Shown: positions 49,201-56,489, counted from the stretch's first letter. The stretch: DNA of 64,000 nt from an uncultured Clostridia bacterium (GCA_937874195.1 CALNBM010000015.1:15282-79281); one strand, 5' to 3'. A program made the numbers and translations. The notes: a model not told the origin generated them from the sequence alone.

Positions 49201-51387
49201 ATAACTAGCGAATATAAAGGTATGATAGACGGAAAAACTATTTTCACTATCAATAGCAGAGATACAATAGAAAATGGGTCAACCACTTCAAGACTAACAC
49301 TTACTGTGGAGCATGGCTATCATGTGGAATTTAGAATACTCATATTAAATATTGAAGATTTATCCAAAGACTATACAGAAGAATATTTCAATGAGTTTAA
49401 AGATTTAATTGAGCATTACGAATATAAATTTGTTATCTATACTAAATTGCCGACCGTGCAACTTAGAAACTTAAACGGTGTACTTATCTCTCATAATAAT
49501 GGACAATCGTATATTGAAGATATAATCGTGATTTGGAACGAAAAATACACCGATGGGAAAACTTTTGATTTCAATGCAAAAATCGAACTAAAACATATAC
49601 AAGATGGGAAAGTTCACACTCAAACCATTCCAAATAACTATCAAATTTCTCCTGGCGGAAACTATATTTTAACTATAACTAATGATTTAGGCTACACCTT
49701 TGGTAGTATTAACTTTTCAAAAGTGGAAGCCGACACTGCATTTTTATATAAAATTTTCTCAAGACAGATTATAAATGGACAGCAATTAGAACTTATGGAA
49801 AGTAAATATTCTTATATGAGTAGTCAATTAGATGGAGTGCAACCGGGTAAAGTTATTTATAATTATTATGCTTTATCTAATTTTAATAATTATATTTATT
49901 CAACTAATTCACCTAACACCACCAAAGACCATATCTTTATAATTCCTAACACAAATCATTCTATATCCGCCGCTCTTATTAAACTCCCAAACGCAGAACA
50001 TACTAACCCGTTTGCAATATATGAGATATATAGCGGAAGCGGAACTAACAAATATATTATGAGATATGTTAAAATTAATTTTGTTCCAAAATCTACTAGC
50101 AATTTTTCTAACATGGAAGTTAGATCTAATGATATAACAGACGGTATAAATTCTTACACTAAAATAAACTTGGTTTCACATATCGTAAAAACTTCATTTG
50201 ATGAAATTGTATTAACCTTTAATCTAAAAGATGAAAGTGATAAATTAATAGGTTATAATAAAGCTAAAGGAAATGAAATATATGTAACTCACTGGTATAA
50301 TGGCTTGGAAGTGGAAAAAATCGCTATTTCAAAATTACCTGCAAATTTACCTAATTTAAACGGCTTCTCATTAGCTTTAAAAGAAAGCGGATATCATAAA
50401 ATTGCAATAACTGATTTGGCCGGCAATATTTCAAATTTTATGGGTGTTCCATATTTGAACATTTATATTATTAATTCAATTATCTATCAAATAAATAACG
50501 ATGCGCCTATTATGAACCAGGTATTTAATTCAACTGTCAACCTAGAAGTAATAACAAGATTAGAAACCACCATGCTTTATGATAATAATGATTATTCAAT
50601 CATTGTATATAGAAACGGAGAAGAATACAACCCACAAAGCTATGTAGGTATAAATCACAAATATTCATTCACAGAATCTGGTTACTATGAAGTGAAATTC
50701 AGTGCGTACGTGTCTATAAGCGGTGGTTTAAGAGAGGAAATTTCTAATACTTATACTTTTAGAATTGTAAATCCCAGAACAACTGTAAGCACATTTAGCG
50801 TATCTAGTGCTAACAACTTTAAGTTAATATCGCTTAGCAAAAAAGTGGATATGAGCGAAACTGCAAGTTATGTAAGCTTACCAATTACTTCCAACAACGA
50901 GCTTTGGATATCTGCGGAAGACCCTAAAATGGGCGCAGGTTATTACAGGGTAGTTATGGAAGCCTATATTTCAAGCATAAAACAAACGCGTCAATTCGCA
51001 TTTGAAGTGTGGATAAGTTCCACATATCCAACCATAACAGCCAATATTCCTTTTGGCACAGAAACAACAAATGTTATCGTTCTTAGTTTTAATCCTTTTA
51101 CCATTTTTCAAACTATTGGCGAGGGCAGAGTTGTTATAAACGGTGAAGTAATTAACAATATTAATGCTGAAAGTCAAAATGAAGTTATGACAATTAGTCT
51201 TTATATTAAAAATGAATACTGGGTGGAAATATTAACTGACGAAGGGAAAGTTGTTGCGTCATATAAACTAATTAAAAACGACCCATTAAATACCAACGCA
51301 AAAATTGCTATTATTATTAGTTCAGTTGCAGTAGTTTCACTTGCAGTTGTATTCTTCGTGCTAAGACGCAAAAGACGATTTAGATAG
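40282..51387 (+). CDS. Giant secreted, membrane-anchored surface protein with Ig-like repeats
   Basis: About 3,700 residues (11.1 kb), the largest gene in the window. The ATG at 40282 has GGGAGA nine bases upstream and starts MQLKYKIKH; the ATG at 40258 is less likely. A signal peptide (hydrophobic about 13-30, probable cleavage after VYA) is followed by short repeats of the form G-x-Y...YY-x-I near the N-terminus. The rest is a long array of beta-rich modules. Their ends carry variants of GYYEIxxxDxAGN, for example GGYYEIIERDEAGNFRVYAI near 48,220 and SGYHKIAITDLAGNIS near 50,390. This is typical of bacterial Ig-like adhesion domains. The C-terminus is one helix (AIIISSVAVVSLAVVFFVL) with a basic tail and no LPxTG. 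It is almost free of Cys. It probably reaches out from the cell as an adhesin or stalk; the ligand is unknown. Confidence 0.85.
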   Translation: MQLKYKIKHISRAVAFVLIAVLFTFGIGNLSKQQEVYALVDGIDFVIAKTSLRQANARLNEEGGYLYAYESSYNQTWQENALGEYVYNAENDTYYFIKDFSLCDGMGNLGGKTHIKVVISAETTYIIPLANNRYTKAYNHGYNYTLFPDYVKNNTDGNYILYNNQYYKLVFYSDINIFQDDKITPANTWDEARYLVLNENNDIVITGSTDRYSFENGKFVINNTAGRYIYHDASNSGVGEFYEIILKSHVNVLDEFNEPAQGLGRIDCWNNANFVSHPEGDILVEKNQSSPLHTMRYSAKPSEEFVVDGNGKYINQSGTYFEIIEGTNGNCFKYLGGNFSPVSEYLNSTHIRVNFNGNLKYLEVYPSTQTRYKKVYNTYFYDIFKAQSTTDGIPTAMTAFRFNDSSYRIKSADSKSVYIPTYFTANELDKLYYKTKEKTNLEINGEYYKPVFDEVIVNTADRSKSIPTTPFITLNNYKAKTNLENNLSVTENVENLYLSFGDIYLPNRNEFNKYITNLTVSATLTNKYTNSTTGLPIVLNPVVRQQSILLPDNEIRNEFWYQYLDVTNLEYYITGDTGGKTAPVINPEGLYTFTFNGFYRLGSIYQSFMYTYSFYLSNTEQAVEYPLFNENVLESVQQERLTNLQYPTFYYNFQTLEPPIYTFDASKYNTSITKTINQTTNTITTQFKTIRRNYQAVIPVPNLIANEIGIITYSLNNTPYERVKISAEAREYDISNPLDKTSILDFAGVQKSGLEDLIFVDGDNVKMFVYTYIYRKANISSTNYLANDYGEFYQKLTTVVFINQDDLTSTTTIINYKSNDVNSTQDFSFFSANDIIEKERIIESITLTESTENNIKTITTNSTYEYYLGLEKNNPFDGQPNTAYNSKEENVFNFKTTRVNGIDLVVDSKIISSTNTLSNQVNFKDYRSVENNYFDQNGKSQFYFNADIILEDLGVYNIINKYNLSTSFKNATSDNDFSGIQDYAINTYAYVYNLRKDFKKEGIEETYPYQKNGYTLHVFGVKSYFKKNGKTEFKNASENIYSNVTHEVMKSNPSFNENSVGITLENVSGRNYPISNIPVTNMPPVSFDYLCSYAFQPDKVLPESKIYQYNFVYDNLGNPYIVGAPKTSHFIKDDFLSSNGYYEIILKYKYTAYNQVNEEKYFYQVFAFIIDNSSPSVKFEKLVTMQDENNNDYNIWSTLNKAGFTNSDVRITWNKTTYFQYDVQPNIQKSNFSGIVVGVHGSSVYNGAAAPSNSFNTHDISYNYNDETKYILASSGAKITYKKFVNSHVYEVPELTLKVYENESKGNIINSISNLYPSSFRNSNLVNEIEDYITTGYYLEYSVDKYIMQMIIPKTNVDGPVDYWGSGNYSIRLNYGSDGKSYLTQGFSIDALDINGIKIAPVDINAITKVLSAKSFVQERLIAEPFTFMYNRKGSGAGITTTYTAIPFSSISNIDLINLNNNLTGVLASHFVNGTSPSVQISNSYPYDYSFYNAGDTVYLSNIFTPSTSMLYIFNLKDSAGNTAEFYVFYDKSNPNFFVDLENENNYLQNYNVITGLATVSWGNYKAIEVVGEIDNEFVFGDKIDHNSSKLSNLLKNMYLQPANYSNSIIVPVWELTSGQLIQAEVRTENIGGYNKGSLIYYTDGVNAYIDEGFTKQINKQGGNLVIKYYVLMPIDNVNFEYYNTNGSNNDMKSFNYSRTTSSPISKNSTVLAPTIATLAINAGVSESEIRNDTSHLYGFYGENKYIYTITDIMGNESGNTLWMNLDLSLAFAYGNFINTNNTLSRTMAIPNLEQLTPFNSYSTSQLYFSYLQEPFSPQTKVDYKFYNFDFEFFSDYIVSNLAYNDSIFTLTFVKKDDASKTKIITINRKSLGNINDDGDDVLESLPMFPFSLIPSAETASWKGIEKNNYLNTSDPYRVYSTIINPTFEQNESGTETYVKSAPGLYVFRRTYTDYINSTNGRVLSSISDLENQTAYKFYVYIVDRNGIINLTSLYGDALDLENLNMLLGAGINEESYGTTISEQMIFNRAISNLANTNASYSSMTVNNLLLTNKMIVQLNLSMDKYNQPKFYRNFLDNNEDIFTFQNINTLMQALPPELYSTSPDPSQTQKDAVTYFYKMLQNFMFGISNDVSNQEGFNASKYYNQQFLIRLELKFGNSYTIIGNKEGSHNIINPNKDNSSQFLLHSLNSRPQKTSATHREQLNDGILLNINNKNYDNYCYGVNITDSSGITEGSNKSLWNKFANSIQFNFGINANFPSGSFFGKYKSSSYASDSANSFEEYANILFDLDITPDKLENTLEDLNTGSIGSFVELYDTNNDSLIFVFDKTTNQYFAEINPYNISITRTLPNGTISNIFNLTQNTNGSLSFNTANSPNSSSRMANAFINNSSAVDNDPLATSWAVVIFDAKSQLYESMRLSQHDLNASYTVSINFKGLPTDYIDIESKQYYTAKYSITIDRVKPLYNLIQLMEQDKYIVKQSYNYPAGHLNIKDYYNEVLANNPSELYIQNELKNIYNYYANFYLITDEAGNPVKFDNKTNASLIHNYFFAVDENFTFRKLQPNNNTSRSNFDTFDRIYFRKIDIDEISNYKFSLTRDDYDFATEGHPLFNAESVQQITSNIREGSYYYFDFIKPNNPFFTPNDLSLTPGGYYEIIERDEAGNFRVYAIYYAEETPYNYSYSRAIGSTSNQSTSGQLSSIKPTVDIYGNNLLLTCNALTTKDLFLSANIEYSYNINSTNVKSGTPIRIVLDPISKKLNINLNGNAVQLSTLNIDLSEHTLAQYTQVFLDAIKSVYTAITTNNENINDFVISITFFNRTGGNYKINYYVPGQEVKYIRTGNEISIPADSEYIATRIMRFEVYQYRLGAWQTETLDFNRKAIVNGNGTYSLGGSKYVFRNGTFRFVLTDNFGRTSTYYESFDTAGTISQRLDYSGDTKQLNNITYTGKPVVMVYNPARYTAVVYSKIENQDWVLLTDITSEYKGMIDGKTIFTINSRDTIENGSTTSRLTLTVEHGYHVEFRILILNIEDLSKDYTEEYFNEFKDLIEHYEYKFVIYTKLPTVQLRNLNGVLISHNNGQSYIEDIIVIWNEKYTDGKTFDFNAKIELKHIQDGKVHTQTIPNNYQISPGGNYILTITNDLGYTFGSINFSKVEADTAFLYKIFSRQIINGQQLELMESKYSYMSSQLDGVQPGKVIYNYYALSNFNNYIYSTNSPNTTKDHIFIIPNTNHSISAALIKLPNAEHTNPFAIYEIYSGSGTNKYIMRYVKINFVPKSTSNFSNMEVRSNDITDGINSYTKINLVSHIVKTSFDEIVLTFNLKDESDKLIGYNKAKGNEIYVTHWYNGLEVEKIAISKLPANLPNLNGFSLALKESGYHKIAITDLAGNISNFMGVPYLNIYIINSIIYQINNDAPIMNQVFNSTVNLEVITRLETTMLYDNNDYSIIVYRNGEEYNPQSYVGINHKYSFTESGYYEVKFSAYVSISGGLREEISNTYTFRIVNPRTTVSTFSVSSANNFKLISLSKKVDMSETASYVSLPITSNNELWISAEDPKMGAGYYRVVMEAYISSIKQTRQFAFEVWISSTYPTITANIPFGTETTNVIVLSFNPFTIFQTIGEGRVVINGEVINNINAESQNEVMTISLYIKNEYWVEILTDEGKVVASYKLIKNDPLNTNAKIAIIISSVAVVSLAVVFFVLRRKRRFR

Positions 51388-51860
51388 TTAAATTCAAATA
51401 TTTATAATTTTATTATTATTTATTTAATAAATTTGCAAATAAAAACAAGAAACTATTACTTATTGTACTTTAATAAAATTACTTGGTTTTCTATTTAAAC
51501 TTAATACACATAAAAAGTATTTTTTATCTTAATAAAATCTAAAATTGTAAAAAAAATATCTCTGCCAGTTATTAGGTGGAGATATTTTATTCTCATGAAT
51601 CAAACAATTCTGGAATGTTTATTTTGTTTTTTATTTAAAACAATGTTGCTAAAATATTATATTATTTGCCTGGCAGAAACTTAAAAAAAAATACTGCTAC
51701 TATACCTATCGCCTATCTACATGTTTTTTATACCAAAAACCTTTTGTTCAGAATTTATATTTTTTACTTTTTTACGAATACGGTGTTTTATATTTTGCAT
51801 TTAATATAAGTTAATAATTCTTTTAAATTCGCTTTGCAAATTAATATACGATAATAAACT
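51388..51860. other. Intergenic region between convergent giant gene and Rho-like gene
   Basis: About 470 AT-rich bases. Apart from the hairpin at 51551-51588 I see no gene or RNA element. A 30-codon frame from an ATG near 51596 has no ribosome binding site and is not called. Confidence 0.4.
51551..51588. terminator. Strong hairpin, terminator for the giant gene
   Basis: AAATATCTCTGCC-AGTTATTA-GGTGGAGATATTT forms a continuous 13-bp stem with two G-T wobbles; A- and T-rich flanks on each side. It is 160 bases after the giant-gene stop and may also serve the convergent Rho-like gene. Confidence 0.75.
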
Positions 51861-52979
51861 TTAAAAATCAATTTTTATTTTATTATCTATATTTGCTAAC
51901 ACATCATATTTTATAACTTCCATATATATCTCTGGCATATCAAAGTTATCAATTATAAACATTGTAATACTTGCGCCATTTTCAGTATTCCTAGCAAGAG
52001 CTATAATATCTCTCACTTTTGTAATCGTTTGAAGAAGAACTATGTGGGAAGTGTTTTTATTATAAAATAAGTTTAAATCACGCATGTATTTCCAAAAGCT
52101 TGAGAATACTACCACACAATTTTTACCTTGTTCAACATTGCGTTTCACATGTTCGAAAAACACATCAACTTTTAATATTTTTTCTTTCTCTTTTTCATTG
52201 AAAAGAATCTTTGTTTCAATATTCTCATACAAATTTTTATTTCTATTTCCATCAAAATTTAAATAAAGAACATTAAAATCAGTGTTTTTGAAATTATTTA
52301 TTACCTCACCTGCAATGTCATGCACGAAAGATGCATCAGGAGTTTCAATAAAATATTTTTCACCTGTTTTTAAATGTAATCCCGAAAGTTTCTGGCTATT
52401 GTTTTCAATTTTTTTACTACTCTTTACTATCTTTAAATTATCGAAATGTAATCTATCTTCGCCTAGTTTAAAGTTATCTACTTTTATAATATTTATAGCA
52501 ATATATATTTTTTCATTAGCTGGGTCGGGATTTGCCAAAACTGTAATTTTATCACCAATCTTAAGTTTATGATGCTTTATCAAAGCTAAACTTACAACAA
52601 CTCGCAATTTGTTTCCTGCAGAAAAAAATCCATAATTCTCATTAATGTATAAATACCCTTTTAGCTCTTCTGTCTGTTCATTTTCTTTAGTAGAAGCAAA
52701 ATAACTTGAAGGATAATTAAGCGTAAAAGTTCCATCTTTTTTATTTTCTATTTCAAAAGTAGCATAATTGTCAGTTGTATTAAGATTCAAACTTTTTGGT
52801 GGCCTGCCCACTTTGCGTTTATTAAAACTCGGCTCGATTTCACGATTGCTAATTTTTAAAATTTGTTCTATTAGCTTTTGTTTTGTTAAAAGTGTTGGCG
52901 ATTTAACACCGATATTTCGTGCAATCTCTCTAATCTTATGAACAGAACTGCGTGTTAATTCATCATATTCGATTTGCAT
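51861..52979 (-). CDS. Rho-like protein with degenerate ATPase domain
   Basis: 372 residues from MQIEYDELT. Residues 5-45 form a Rho N-terminal (SAP-like) domain. A basic linker with the AT-hook-like KVGRPPK (56-62) follows, then an OB-fold RNA-binding domain at 108-165 (GYLYINENYGFFSAG ... IGDKITVLANP). The remainder follows Rho's ATPase domain: GEKYFIETPDASF stands where GQRGLIVAPPKAGKT would be, and ARNTENGASIT where ARNVEEGGSLT would be. The P-loop Gly-Lys-Thr is gone, the Walker B acidic residues are replaced (CVVVFSSFW), and the C-terminal arginine-finger region is missing. It cannot be an ATP-driven terminator by this reading, and may be an RNA-binding regulator or antagonist of true Rho. 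AAAAGGG precedes the ATG at 52979; a frame to 53018 lacks a ribosome binding site. Confidence 0.8.
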   Translation of the reverse strand: MQIEYDELTRSSVHKIREIARNIGVKSPTLLTKQKLIEQILKISNREIEPSFNKRKVGRPPKSLNLNTTDNYATFEIENKKDGTFTLNYPSSYFASTKENEQTEELKGYLYINENYGFFSAGNKLRVVVSLALIKHHKLKIGDKITVLANPDPANEKIYIAINIIKVDNFKLGEDRLHFDNLKIVKSSKKIENNSQKLSGLHLKTGEKYFIETPDASFVHDIAGEVINNFKNTDFNVLYLNFDGNRNKNLYENIETKILFNEKEKEKILKVDVFFEHVKRNVEQGKNCVVVFSSFWKYMRDLNLFYNKNTSHIVLLQTITKVRDIIALARNTENGASITMFIIDNFDMPEIYMEVIKYDVLANIDNKIKIDF

Positions 52980-53205
52980 ATAAACCCTTTTAATTTTAAA
53001 GTAAAAGTAGTATACCATATGGTATTAAATTATGCAAGCAACAAATTTGTTTATTTTTCGACAATAATTTTTTAGAAAATAAAACCGATATTGCATTTAT
53101 ATTTTTTTTAAAAAAACAAATATGCCAAATTCATAAATTTCTTTGTTTAAAGCAAATAATGTGATATTATTATTAAATATTTTAGTTTAAAAAAGCAGGT
53201 TTTTA

Positions 53206-53841
53206 ATGAAAATTCTTGAAAAAATTTTAGTACTTATTTTTGGAACGCATTCAGATATAGCCACAATTATAATATCAATGTTTCCTATTATAGAACTAAA
53301 AGGCGCTATTCCTATTGGCATGAGCGCCGATCTTTGGGGAGTGCATTCCCTTAGTGGCGAAAAGGCATTTATATTAAGCTTAATTGGTAGCAGTATAGTT
53401 GTGCCTATGATTGCGCTTACTTTCACACCATTATTAAAATGGTTTTCATCTACTAAATTTTTTAAAAATACAGCAACAGTCATAAATGAAAAGGTAAATA
53501 AACATTCTAATAAAATAGAAGCTCAATCGTTATCTTCTAATAAAAAACCAAGAACCTGGTTACGCTGTTTACTACTATTTTTATTTGTTGCAGTTCCGCT
53601 TCCCCTAACAGGCGTTTGGACTGGCACTTGCGTAGGCGTGGTAATGGGACTAAAACTTTGGCAAATACTGCTTTTTGTTATTACTGGAAATATTATTGCA
53701 GGGCTAATTATTTATTTTGTGCTAGCAATATTCCCTGCCATAACTACCATCCTTGCGCTAATATTTTTAGCTATTGCAATAATAGTTATGGCATATCTAT
53801 TTTATAAAATCTTTTTGCAACGCAAAAAAAACAGTGAGTGA
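53206..53841 (+). CDS. Small multidrug export family protein (COG2426 type)
   Basis: 211-residue membrane protein with about five to six helices. Family motifs FPIIELKGAIPIG near residue 27 and VAVPLPLTGVWTGTCVG near 129 identify the Sm_multidrug_ex (PF06695) family, known by name only; transport activity is not well proven. A Lys/Ser-rich cytoplasmic loop separates the halves. The ATG follows AGG. The stop codon TGA at 53839-53841 lies inside a TGAG microsatellite, so the last residues (NSE) are encoded by the repeat. Confidence 0.85.
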   Translation: MKILEKILVLIFGTHSDIATIIISMFPIIELKGAIPIGMSADLWGVHSLSGEKAFILSLIGSSIVVPMIALTFTPLLKWFSSTKFFKNTATVINEKVNKHSNKIEAQSLSSNKKPRTWLRCLLLFLFVAVPLPLTGVWTGTCVGVVMGLKLWQILLFVITGNIIAGLIIYFVLAIFPAITTILALIFLAIAIIVMAYLFYKIFLQRKKNSE

Positions 53842-53884
53842 GTGAATGAGTGAGTGAGTGAGTGAGTGAGTGAGTGAGTGAGTG
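53834..53884. repeat. (TGAG)n tetranucleotide microsatellite
   Basis: About twelve GTGA units in a row with one variant (ATGA, fourth unit), ending in GTGG. It begins within the last codons of the export-protein gene and supplies its stop codon. Because the period is four bases, every reading frame meets TGA within 12 bases. Confidence 0.95.
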
Positions 53885-54080
53885 GATAACCCCGCACACA
53901 ATATAATAATATTAGTTTATGTTTATTTTTAATTTATGTAATTAGTTATTTTATCGCATCTTTTTTCAAAATTTTCATCATATATAAGTTAAATTTCATA
54001 CTCAACTTTTTTTAAATTTCCCATTTGTGCGTTATCCATGGATGTCGCAATATAAAACATGATGCAATTGCTAAGATTTA

Positions 54081-54428
54081 TCATATTTTTGTTTTAGCTA
54101 AAACTTTATTATATGTATTTTCAATTTCTATTAATGTTTCCCAAATCTCAGATAAAGCAACTTGATTATTAATAATAGCAAAATTATATGTTTGCTTTAT
54201 AGAATCATCAAGTTCTTTTTTTAACAAATTAAAAGCATCGTCGTCTATGCGAAATTTTAAAAATGTGGATTCATATTTTGACTTTAGCGTAAGCGTTGCT
54301 TTAGAATATGCATAAAGTGCATCCATTTGTTTGTTAATACCTTCTAGCACTAATATCTTACATAAAAACAGTAGTCTATATAGTTTTACATATTCATTTA
54401 TGAGTTTAAGCTTAAATTTATTTTTCAA
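54081..54428 (-). CDS. Hypothetical helical protein, 115 residues, TTG start
   Basis: All-helical, charged protein with several Leu-rich segments and no membrane helix. The frame starts at TTG 54428 with AGAGGGA seven bases upstream, a good reason to accept a non-ATG start, and ends in TGA. It is divergent from the polysaccharide locus. No family is recognised; a small helical-bundle protein is the most that can be said. Confidence 0.5.
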   Translation of the reverse strand: MKNKFKLKLINEYVKLYRLLFLCKILVLEGINKQMDALYAYSKATLTLKSKYESTFLKFRIDDDAFNLLKKELDDSIKQTYNFAIINNQVALSEIWETLIEIENTYNKVLAKTKI

Positions 54429-54529
54429 ATTAATATCCCTCTAGCCAGCAAGTTCTATTAATATAATATATGCTAAAACAGAAAATTAACTCACATTAAA
54501 TTATTCCAACTTTATTTTATTTAAATGAC

Positions 54530-54558
54530 TTGACAATAAATCTTTTAAGTATTAAACT
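54530..54558 (+). promoter_or_regulatory. Promoter of the polysaccharide locus
   Basis: Perfect TTGACA, 17-base spacer, TAAACT, about 33 bases before the first gene's GTG. The same TTGACA-N17-TAAACT pair occurs before uppS. Confidence 0.75.
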
Positions 54559-54591
54559 CAAAACAATGTTTTTAAAAGGAATTTATTTTAA

Positions 54592-55341
54592 GTGAAAAGA
54601 GGAATATACCAACTTTTTTTTAAAAGATGTTTTGATATTATTTTATCACTAGTTGCAATAATTTTATTGTCACCTGTTTTTTTAATCGTTTATCTGCTTT
54701 CTGCCGTTCTGTTAAAAGGTAATCCAATTTTTAAACAATATAGACCGGGTAAAGGTGGCAAAATATTTGCTCTTTATAAATTTAGAAGTATGACAAATAA
54801 AAAAGACAAGTCGGGCAATCTCTTACCGGACAAGGATAGAATAACCACTTGGGGAAAAATACTCAGAAAAACCAGTTTGGACGAACTCCCTCAATTATTT
54901 AATATATTAAAAGGCAACATGAGCATTGTTGGTCCAAGACCAAGGCTTGTTTCTGACATGATTTTTTATGATAAAGAAGTGTTACAAGCATATAATGTTA
55001 GGCCGGGGATAACTGGTCCAGCACAAGTATATGACAGAAACAGTGAAAACTCTTGGAATAGCGTTTTTGACCGTGACTTGCACTATTCTCAAAACATAAC
55101 CTTTTGGAATGACACCAAACTTTTTTTTAAAACATTTTTAGCAGTGTTAAAAGGTGGATCTTCAAACGGCGCAAATAACAACGATAGTAAACAAAGTAAA
55201 CGCGAATATTATTATCCCGACCACCTACTAAAATCAAATCAAATAACAAAAGAGCAATATGACGCGGGGTTAGATATTGCAAACGAAATTATTGAAAATA
55301 AAAGAACAATTGTTTACACAAAAGAATTGCATAAAGATTAA
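54592..55341 (+). CDS. Initiating sugar-phosphate transferase (polyprenyl glycosylphosphotransferase)
   Basis: 249-residue bacterial sugar transferase that moves a sugar phosphate onto undecaprenyl phosphate to start a repeat unit. One N-terminal helix (about 14-40) precedes the catalytic core: FKQYRPGKGGKIFALYKFRSM, RKTSLDELPQLFNILKG, SIVGPRPR, and VRPGITGPAQV. The short single-helix form resembles EpsL/PglC-type enzymes rather than full-length WbaP. The start is GTG at 54592, with AAAGGA about 12 bases upstream. It is the first gene of the locus; the last 50 residues are a polar extension. The sugar cannot be told from sequence. Confidence 0.93.
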   Translation: MKRGIYQLFFKRCFDIILSLVAIILLSPVFLIVYLLSAVLLKGNPIFKQYRPGKGGKIFALYKFRSMTNKKDKSGNLLPDKDRITTWGKILRKTSLDELPQLFNILKGNMSIVGPRPRLVSDMIFYDKEVLQAYNVRPGITGPAQVYDRNSENSWNSVFDRDLHYSQNITFWNDTKLFFKTFLAVLKGGSSNGANNNDSKQSKREYYYPDHLLKSNQITKEQYDAGLDIANEIIENKRTIVYTKELHKD

Positions 55342-55370
55342 AATGAAATTTTATGACACAGAGGGTACTA

Positions 55371-56489
55371 ATGAATAGTAATCAGAAAGTAATGGTAATA
55401 GCAACGACCGATAACATGATATGGCAATTTTTATTACCACATATAAAACATTTGCAAGATGCTGGACATACTGTGGAATGCGTATGTGCAAAAACTGGTT
55501 TCTGGTTTGATGAATTACAATCAAAATATGGTTTAATAGTCCATGAAATTAATTTTAACCGAAATCCAATAAGCATAAAAAACTTTAAAGGGTATAAGAA
55601 ACTAATTAAATTGCAAAAGCACAAGCAGTATGATTTAATATATTGTCAACAACCTGTTGGAGGACTAATGGGAAGACTTATTGCAAGAAAATTCAAACTT
55701 CCTTGCATCTATACTGCACATGGTTTTCATTTTTACAAAGGCTGTTCGTTTGCAAGCAAAATAATATATAAAAGCATTGAAAAGTTTTTAGCGAGATTTA
55801 CAACTGTGTTAGTAACAATGAATGAAGAAGATTATAATGCGAGTTTAGACTGGAAAGCTAAAAAAAAGTATAAAATCAATGGCATAGGCATTGATTTAAG
55901 CAAATATACACCAAATGTAAACTTAGACAAAAATGCATTTAAAAAAGAATTAGATTTGGGAGAGAACGATTTTTTAGTAACTTCTATCGGCGAATTAAAT
56001 AAAAACAAAAATACTTTTAGATTACTTGAAGTTATAAAATCAATCGACAATCCTAAAATCAAATATATAATTTGCGGACAAGGTCCACTAAAAAGAGAAT
56101 ATGAGGAATATATCACTGCTCACAAACTTGAAGACAGGGTGAAAATGCTTGGATTTAGAACAGATATTCAAAGCATTTTGAGTGTTAGTGATATTTATAT
56201 TATGCCTTCATATAGAGAAGGACTATCCAGGTCTATGATGGAAGCAATGTGTCAGGGATTGCCAGTAGTTGCATCAAATATTAGAGGTAATATTGATTTA
56301 ATAGGCAATAATGAAGGTGGTATACTTTGCTCAGTAGACAATAATGAAGAATATAAAAAAGCAATTATTTCACTTTTTGAAAATGAAAATTTGAGAAAAG
56401 AAATTGCTAAAAGGAATAAAAAATTTATTAAAAATTACGATCTCCAAGTGGTTTTAAAGCAACTTGAAGATGCTTATAAGGGGCTTTAA
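55371..56489 (+). CDS. Glycosyltransferase family 4
   Basis: 372-residue GT-B enzyme. The N-terminal domain (about 1-175) has YCQQPVGGLMGRLIARK and the CIYTAHGFHFY motif typical of EPS GT4 enzymes. The C-terminal domain carries MPSYREGLSRSMMEAMCQG, with the E-x7-E nucleotide-sugar motif, then PVVASNIRGN. I chose ATG 55371, which has AGAGGG five bases upstream; the earlier ATG at 55353 puts the ribosome binding site inside the gene. It should add the next sugar after the initiating transferase. Donor unknown. Confidence 0.9.
   Translation: MNSNQKVMVIATTDNMIWQFLLPHIKHLQDAGHTVECVCAKTGFWFDELQSKYGLIVHEINFNRNPISIKNFKGYKKLIKLQKHKQYDLIYCQQPVGGLMGRLIARKFKLPCIYTAHGFHFYKGCSFASKIIYKSIEKFLARFTTVLVTMNEEDYNASLDWKAKKKYKINGIGIDLSKYTPNVNLDKNAFKKELDLGENDFLVTSIGELNKNKNTFRLLEVIKSIDNPKIKYIICGQGPLKREYEEYITAHKLEDRVKMLGFRTDIQSILSVSDIYIMPSYREGLSRSMMEAMCQGLPVVASNIRGNIDLIGNNEGGILCSVDNNEEYKKAIISLFENENLRKEIAKRNKKFIKNYDLQVVLKQLEDAYKGL

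Noticed and set aside
34599..51387. Integrated conjugative element
   Set aside because: No integrase, relaxase, VirB4, replication gene or att repeats were seen; the block is described as an orphan secretion-like module instead.
54081..54428. LemA or 23S rRNA intervening-sequence four-helix protein
   Set aside because: Helical content fits loosely but no characteristic motif of either family is visible, so it is left as hypothetical.
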